Source: Ctena decussata (taxonomy: Eukaryota; Mollusca; Bivalvia; Lucinida; Lucinidae). Taken from it: 64,000 bases of DNA. Shown here one piece after another: positions 57,861-64,000 of this stretch. Made by a program: the position numbers and the translations under genes. Within the stretch, counting starts at the first letter, position 1; the number at the start of each line of letters is the position of its first letter. The DNA lies in the NCBI GenBank assembly GCA_963989385.1, contig OZ022498.1, positions 103,153,298-103,217,297 of the forward strand, in the 5' to 3' direction. Below the pieces are notes generated by a model, which was not told the DNA's origin, made no database searches, and saw only the letters and a list, made by a program, of their open reading frames with translations.

Positions 57861-58295
57861 TCGTATTGTCATTATAGCGAAACCAGTGTAAAACCGGTAA
57901 TGAGGAGCATAAAAAATTTACTACAGGTCATTTTATGTACATTTTCTCCATTAATTGAACTTGTATGACAGAACCAGAAAGAACAGTTAATCATTTGGAG
58001 GCAGGAATGTTTGTGCCACGTTGTGCGAAAATCTGTTTGAAGAATGTGCGACCTGCACGTGCTTAGGCCAGTCTACACTTGTGACTACACTACGCAATGC
58101 GCAGTCAATGTGTAGCATAACCTTTGCATGTGCATGTCGATTTTACAATCGACTAAGCGTGGAACACAATGCACTCAAGCAGACCAGTTTCAGCATATGG
58201 CGTAAGACATACCTTGCTCTCCGATGTGCAGGTCATATATGGCTATGCTTTGTTATGTCAGCCACATAAATAAAGGAGGTAATTTCATGAGTTCT

Positions 58296-58981
58296 GGTTG
58301 GTTGTTTTGGGTTTCACGGCCCTTTGAGACAGTATTTCAGTCTATATCGGGCCGTCTCTCAAAGAGAGGGAGAAAGAAGAGAGAAATGATAGACGTGAGA
58401 AAAAACGTCCAAACAACCCCCACCTGCACCTAGTGCAAGCACAGTAAGGGCTTGCCCCACTATCATCCAAATCAGTAGGACGCCCCGGCACTGGAAGTTA
58501 TACGCATCACCATCGCACCACCCATCCACCCCATAATTTCATGAAAGACAAATAAACTATCTACTAGATAAGTTTCACAGGACAAAAGGCAATCTCAAAC
58601 AAAACAAACCCAAGCCACCGAAAGAAGTGAAAGAATATGACTCATGCAGTAAAAATCGAAAGTAAAATCGAAACTGAAAAATCGCAGTCACACGACCAAC
58701 TGGTTAATGGGGAGCAGATACATCCCTTGTTAACTATGTGTATACAAGGGCTGTAATGATACGAAAAAGAGCTGCTACGAAACGAAAAAGATTCATAGTT
58801 GCAAAACTACATAAAGGCCAGTTGTGCTTCAATAATTGAAGGTGCGGGACGTTGGTGTCTGAACGTTTTACTATCACCTGTTCTATTTTCCTTCTCTTTC
58901 TCCCTCTCTTAGACAAGGCTCAATATAGACTGAAAAACAGTCTAAAAGGGCCATAAACTTAAAACAACAAAACAACCAACG
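58296..58981. mobile_element. MITE-like element with ~90 bp inverted termini
   Basis: GGTTGGTTGTTTTGGGTTTC, CGGCCCTTTGAGACAG, TTTCAGTCTATAT and AGAGAGGGAGAAAGAAGAG at the left are mirrored at the right (CTTCTCTTTCTCCCTCTCTT, ATATAGACTGAAAAACAG, AAAGGGCC, CAACAAAACAACCAACGG). The interior of ~500 bp has no recognisable coding region. Confidence 0.75.
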
Positions 58982-59110
58982 GATGAACAACAGATATTAG
59001 AGAATGGACATGACGAAACACGGAAAGCAAGTGTCGGGTGTTTGCTCTAATATGCTGCAAAATGTTAATTTGCCTTATAAACTCAAAACAATATATTTGG
59101 AGTAAAATGC

Positions 59111-59348
59111 GCCCAGTTGTTTAAAGTATCTTTAGCCTAACAAGTTCGTTGAGAGATCAACTCGTTAAGTGTTTTGCTACTCTTTAACCTAATACACTGA
59201 TATTTTTGTTGAAAATGTGTGAGAAGCTTTTGCAATGCAAAAGCTTTTCACATTTTTTCAACAAAAATCTTGGCGTAATTAAGATATTGACGTTTGAAAT
59301 TTTAAGGTCTCGTTAACTAACGACCTCGTTAGTGTCGAACACCTGGGC
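59111..59348. mobile_element. Foldback MITE, family Q, copy 2
   Basis: Same layout as 43871-44101. Its central hairpin GAGAAGCTTTTGCAATGCAAAAGCTTTTC is better preserved. Confidence 0.75.
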
Positions 59349-59400
59349 ATAGATCTGATGGTGCAGTCTAAAGTGATTCTACGCAGTCTGTTACAAGTTT

Positions 59401-59755
59401 TTATCATATGACGTCGCATCTGAGAGTGTAATAAAGCCATGCATTAAATGTGATAATCCACTAGTGGATTAAATATGCAAATTACGTCGTTACGTTATAC
59501 GTTGACGTCCATAAAAACGTCGCGTTTTCTAATGGCGAAATCGTGACGTTTTAGTGCGAATTCTGCTGATAAAATGCGATTTTAGTGTCATATGATAAAT
59601 AGAATCTTGCATTCGTGCTCCTGTATTACTGAATTTATTAAACTCGTTGGGGAAAACCGATAAGATGCTCGGCAAAGCCTTGCATCTTATCTTTTTCCCC
59701 AACTCGTTTAATAAATTCAATAATACATGAGCACGCATGTAAGATCCTCTATAAA
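59401..59755 (-). repeat. Hairpin-centred repeat, family H, copy 2
   Basis: Inverse of 29944-30300 along its length, including GATAATCCACTAGTGGATTA, TTACGTCGTTACGTTATACG and the terminal hairpin TTTATTAAACTCGTTGGGG / CCCCAACTCGTTTAATAAA. Confidence 0.8.
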
Positions 59756-60199
59756 TTCCATTAGCGTACTTACCGAGATGTATCGATTTTGTTTACCAAG
59801 AACCTACGTCTATTAAATCTTTTCTGAAATGAAATCGTTATTTTTAGTATTTAGTCTAACCATGCAGTGATAAAATCCAATTAGAGACAGGAACTGACAA
59901 TACGAGTGTTGGAATTTGAAACACTTTCTTAAATGCATTCTGACAAAAACTGATTTAAATTTCTCGATGTTTAGGCTCTCCTAGTAGTAATAACATGACA
60001 TGTTTTATTTGTGAAAATGGATGTTATGGGCACAGTGTCTACAGCATAAATGCGTTGCAATTCTCAGTTGTATTCTGCCATAACAAAGAGCGTTATGTCA
60101 GATAATGCATTTAGAAAGGTCCATCCATGGCGGACAATTTGAGATTTTACGGTCGGGTGAATGATTTGTTTGAGATTTTTGCTGCATTTATGCAGTGGT

Positions 60200-60335
60200 T
60201 CAGTTATATCTGGACGACAGGAACATGAGTGAGGCAGATCATTCGGATGAAATAATCTAGAAGCCACAGAAGCCGAGCTAGAACCCACGGCCGTTGGTTG
60301 ATAGACCAGAGCGTTATCCCATACTACCATTTCTA
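60200..60335 (-). repeat. Probable tRNA-derived SINE
   Basis: The minus strand reads ATGGTAGTATGGGATAACGC (box A-like), then GTGGGTTCTAGCTCGGC (imperfect box B), 58 bp apart, followed by a non-tRNA body. No clear target duplication. Confidence 0.4.
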
Positions 60336-60770
60336 ATAGATTGTGTTACTTTGTCCCTTTACAAATACATTTAACGTAAGTCATATGCATGACGGGACTA
60401 TTCAGCTTATTCATACAAGGAATCGTATCCTTTTCGCCCCAGTTTGCACCAGCATATGTTGATCTCGTGTGGATGGTGAGGAATTTAATATTTACATGAA
60501 ACCCATTTAATGTATAGCAAGTGAATTCCCCTACTTGGCTCCTTCGGGAGAGCCGTTTCTAATATTAGGGGGTGTAAGTGTTATTTATTTACTATTGATT
60601 TCGCTATTATCCAACATTTAAGGCAAACAATGTACACTCTGATCAGACGCCGCAATAGCGGTGCCTGATCTGGGTCTACACTGTTTATTAATGTGCTTTT
60701 TAAGGGTCTGTAGGCATAAATGGGACAACGAAAATCCGGAATTGTTAGGTTGATTTAATTCTTTAAATCA

Positions 60771-63573
60771 ATGCTACGTTTACACTATGTTCCCGGCGGC
60801 CACGGCAATCACGTTTCAGGCCACTGAGGACAAAACGGGATGGACGTGAGACAACGCAGGGGAACGGGATGGGCAAACATGACAGGCCGGGATTGCCTTG
60901 GATGCCGGCCAGATTTTAAAAAATGAGCTAATGCTACGTTTACATTATGTTCCCGGCGGCCACGGCAGCCCCGTTTTCGCGAAACGTAGTGCGCCGTGGG
61001 ATTATGGCCATTTTTTCCTCCGTATTTAAGTTTTGTTAGGTCCTGCTAAGTTTTTTAACGGTCTATCACGGTATCCATGACGGGCCGTGGAGGGGGAAGG
61101 GGCTGCTCAAAGGTGCACTACGGTTCGGCCTGCGGTCTACCCCGTATACCAGTACGTTCCCTCCAGACCTGTCACGTTCTGGTGGGGTCCCTTACGTTCC
61201 CCACGTTCTGATCAAGGCCTGACGCGTTTTTCACCTTTTGTCAACGTTTCTACGGACGAAACGGCAACGCCGGGCAGTTTTAGTACACGTTTGTGAACGT
61301 GGTGTAAAAAGAAGGCCTCCCAAGCAACAGGAATCATTGTATCTTGATACTTCGACGAGACATCGTGAATACCCAAGATAATGAGATTTTGTGTTTGCAT
61401 GTTTACTGTGTGCATACATAAAGTCCAGGGACTGGGTCAGTAGCAGCTGCACGCTCGACTTTATCTGGCAGTGGTGAACGGCGAGGACATCCAGGCTCCG
61501 TTGCTGGTAGCGGTGATGCAGGATGGGAGGTGTGTGTGTAGAGGGGGAAGCTGCTTACGTCCTGGCTTTTTCGGTGGCATAGTTTAGCCTTCATTCTACA
61601 CAGTTTGGTCTTCTCTTTCGTATTGTAGATACAGTAATGTGTCAACGACTGTTCAGTCTCGAATAAGCGCTCCTGCCAGGCTCGGCATTTTATATCTATC
61701 TCCCAGACCGCGCCCGCCGTGTCAGACCGCAGTATAACGCAACTCTCCGTAGAACGCCGGTCTGAAAACCGTCAGAAGCCGAGACGCATCGTGATTGAAC
61801 GCGACGAAACGGCTAATATACGCCTTAGCTTGCCGTGAAAACGTGACAAAACGTGGTAAAACGGGACAAAACGCGCAGCAACCGTGGAGCAACCGTGACA
61901 AAACGCGCACTAAACGCAGCAAGACGTGACAGGAACTTGAAAGGACCGTCAGGTGCCGGGGTATACAAATGTTTCCCGTCCCACTACGGACCCCCTCCAA
62001 GTTTTATTACGGTTTGTAACGTACTGTCACGTTTTATTGCGTTCACCCCGTTTTCCTAAGGCCTATTAATTTTCTCATCCGCACCGGGACTGCCGTGGCA
62101 ATTTTTTGACAGTTAATGCTGCGTTTACACTATGTTCCCGGCGGCCACGGTAATCACGTTTGAGGCCACCGTAGACAAAACGGGATGGACGTGAGACAAC
62201 GCAGGGGGACGGGATGGGCAAACGTGACAGACCGTGATTGCCGTGGATGCCGGGCCAGATTTTTAAACTGTCAAAAAATTTGCCGCGGCAATCCCGGTGC
62301 GGATGAGAAACCTAATAGGCCGTAGTAAAACGGGTCGAACGCAATAAAACGTGACAGTATGTTACAAACCGTAATAACACATGGAGGGGATTTGTAGTGG
62401 AACGGGAAACATGTGTATACCCCGGCACCTGACGGTCCTTTCAAGTTCCTGTAACGTCTTGCTGCGTTTGGTACGCGTTTTGTCACGGTTGCTGCGCGTT
62501 TTGTCCCGTTTTACCACGTTTTGTCACGGATTTCACGGCAAGCTAAGGCGTATATTAGCCGTTTCGTCGCGGTCAGTCACGACGCGTCTCGGCTTGTGAC
62601 GGTTTACAGGCCGGCATTCTACGGACGGTTGCGTCATACTACAGTCTGATACGGCGGGCGTGGGAGATAGAGAAAAAAAGCCGAGCCCGGCGGGAGCGCT
62701 TTATACAAGTCTGAACAATCATTGACACATTACTGTATCTACAATACGAACAGAGAAGACCAAACTGTGAAGATTGAAGGCCAAACTATGCCACTGAAGA
62801 AGTCAGGACGTAGGAAGCTTCCCCCTCCACACAAACACCTCCCGTCCTGCATCACCACTACCAGCAACGGAGCCTGGATGTCCTCGCCGTTCACCGCTGC
62901 CAGATGAAGTCGAGCGTGCAGCTGATACTGACGCAGTCCCTAAACTGGATGTATGCACCCAGTAAACATGCAAACGAAAATCTTCTTCATCTTGGGTATT
63001 CACGATGTCTCGTCGAAGTATCAAGATACAATGATTCCTGTTGCTTGGGATGCCTTCTTTGTACACCGTGGGCACAAACGTGTTCCAAAACTGCCCGGCG
63101 TTGCCGCTTCGTCCGTAGAAACATTGACAGAACGTGAAAAATGCGTCAGACCTTGATCAGAACGTGAGAAACGTGAGGGACCCCACCAGAACGTGACAGA
63201 ACTGGAGGGAACGTACTGGTATACGTGGTAGACCGCAGGTCAAACCGTAATGCACCTTTGAGCAGTTCCTTTCCAACTCCACGGCCCGTCACGGAGAAGA
63301 AAACTTAGCAGGACCTAACAAAACTTGAATACGGAGGAAAAAATGTCAAAAATCCCGTGGCGCACTACGTTTCGCGCAAACGGGACTGCCGTGGCCGCCG
63401 GGAACATAATGTAAACGTAGCATTAAAAATCTGGCCCGGTATCCACGGCAATCACGGTCTGTTACGTTTGCCTATCCCGTCCTCCTGCGTTCTCTCACGT
63501 CTATTCCGTTTTGTCTACGGTGGCCTGAAACGCGATTGCCGTGGCCGCCGGGAACATAGTGTAAACGCAGCGT
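60771..63573. mobile_element. Giant GC-rich inverted-repeat element (a-b-a-b'-a')
   Basis: Module a (160 bp) occurs at 60771-60930 and 62115-62268, and inverted at 63424-63573. Module b (~1.17 kb) occurs at 60931-62114 and inverted at 62269-63423. Each module starts with the same terminus, TGCT(A/G)CGTTTACAC followed by TATGTTCCCGGCGGCCACGG, giving five copies in all. Arms remain alignable throughout with scattered substitutions and small gaps. GC and CpG content is far above the surrounding DNA. Open frames on both strands (for example 61212-61415 and 62953-63156) are arm copies of each other; none resembles a known protein. By structure it is a foldback-type DNA transposon, superfamily unknown. 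Confidence 0.8.
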
Positions 63574-64000
63574 AAGGAACATTTTCACATAGCAGGTTCC
63601 TTGTATCTTTATTTCTTACCTTTTATTTATTTTCACATGTTCAAACAAAAATCTATATACACGCAGACAATAACCCCATAGACATATGTATATAATGCCT
63701 ATATCCAATGTCATTTTGTTTAATTGCAAGTTCGCAGATGTCCGGAATTGACATATTGATCGTATAGTGTTTCTGTTCAAAATGCCTGTTATGATGGCCC
63801 CTAACATTAGAACAGCAGTAACTGTTCCTAGTAAAAATTGTAGAACCAGCCTAGACTTTCCTGTCGGAGCTGTCTAGTCTGGGTTATCATATGGGTTAAC
63901 AGTGTTTGACATTCCGTCCGTAGATATTTCAGCAAATCAACTGTTATTAAATCTAACTACTTCCATTTTTAAAGTAATTACAGAAATTGATTATGCTGTC
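63574..64000. other. Unassigned
   Basis: AT-rich flank after the giant inverted repeat. Nothing recognised to the window edge. Confidence 0.5.

Overview
This 64 kb window is AT-rich animal DNA, most likely from a bivalve mollusc. That placement is inferred. It rests on a dense family of ~235 bp GAGCCGCG-ended foldback elements, tRNA-derived SINEs, repeats with ATGCCCCC termini, and ~150 bp tandem-repeat elements of kinds I associate with bivalve genomes. There are no operons, Shine-Dalgarno sites or long open frames. I find no convincing intact host gene. The sequence reads as intergenic or intronic DNA built from layers of transposable elements. Two weak candidate exons (60-603 and 31447-31552) are the only host-gene signals.

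Layout. 1-22 kb: scattered foldback MITEs, SINEs (the one at 5882-6150 has a 13-bp target-site duplication), fragments of a Penelope-like retroelement (PLE), two large tandem-repeat elements ending in ATGCCCCC (12.0-13.3 and 16.7-18.4 kb), and a decayed mariner (18511-19524) with recognisable transposase signatures. 22.2-27.2 kb: one large inverted-repeat element whose left arm was broken by three PLE pieces. One of these holds most of a reverse transcriptase (24366-25653) with two nonsense codons and a frameshift. 27-45 kb: SINEs, further foldbacks, a second decayed PLE copy (32700-34560) that contains an inserted sequence carrying a complete hammerhead ribozyme motif (33699-33744), a Tc1-like MITE nested in a foldback (41113-41611), and a second mariner-TIR element (41771-42724).

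45.8-53.0 kb: a head-to-tail segmental duplication of ~3.5 kb units (45790-49215 and 49216-52959). The copies differ mainly by insertions: a 992 bp element and a foldback in unit 1, and a 1577 bp non-autonomous Helitron, itself carrying a tRNA-Met-derived SINE, in unit 2. The foldback and the Helitron occupy the same paralogous site. 53-60.7 kb: more foldbacks, a ~150 bp tandem array and paired MITE copies.

60771-63573 is the most unusual object. It is a 2.8 kb GC- and CpG-rich inverted-repeat structure organised a-b-a-b'-a', with five copies of one terminal sequence and stretches in which CpG recurs every 10-11 bp.

Regions between these features were read and nothing recognisable was seen; the larger ones are listed as unassigned. 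All calls come from reading the sequence. No alignment, folding or database search was run.
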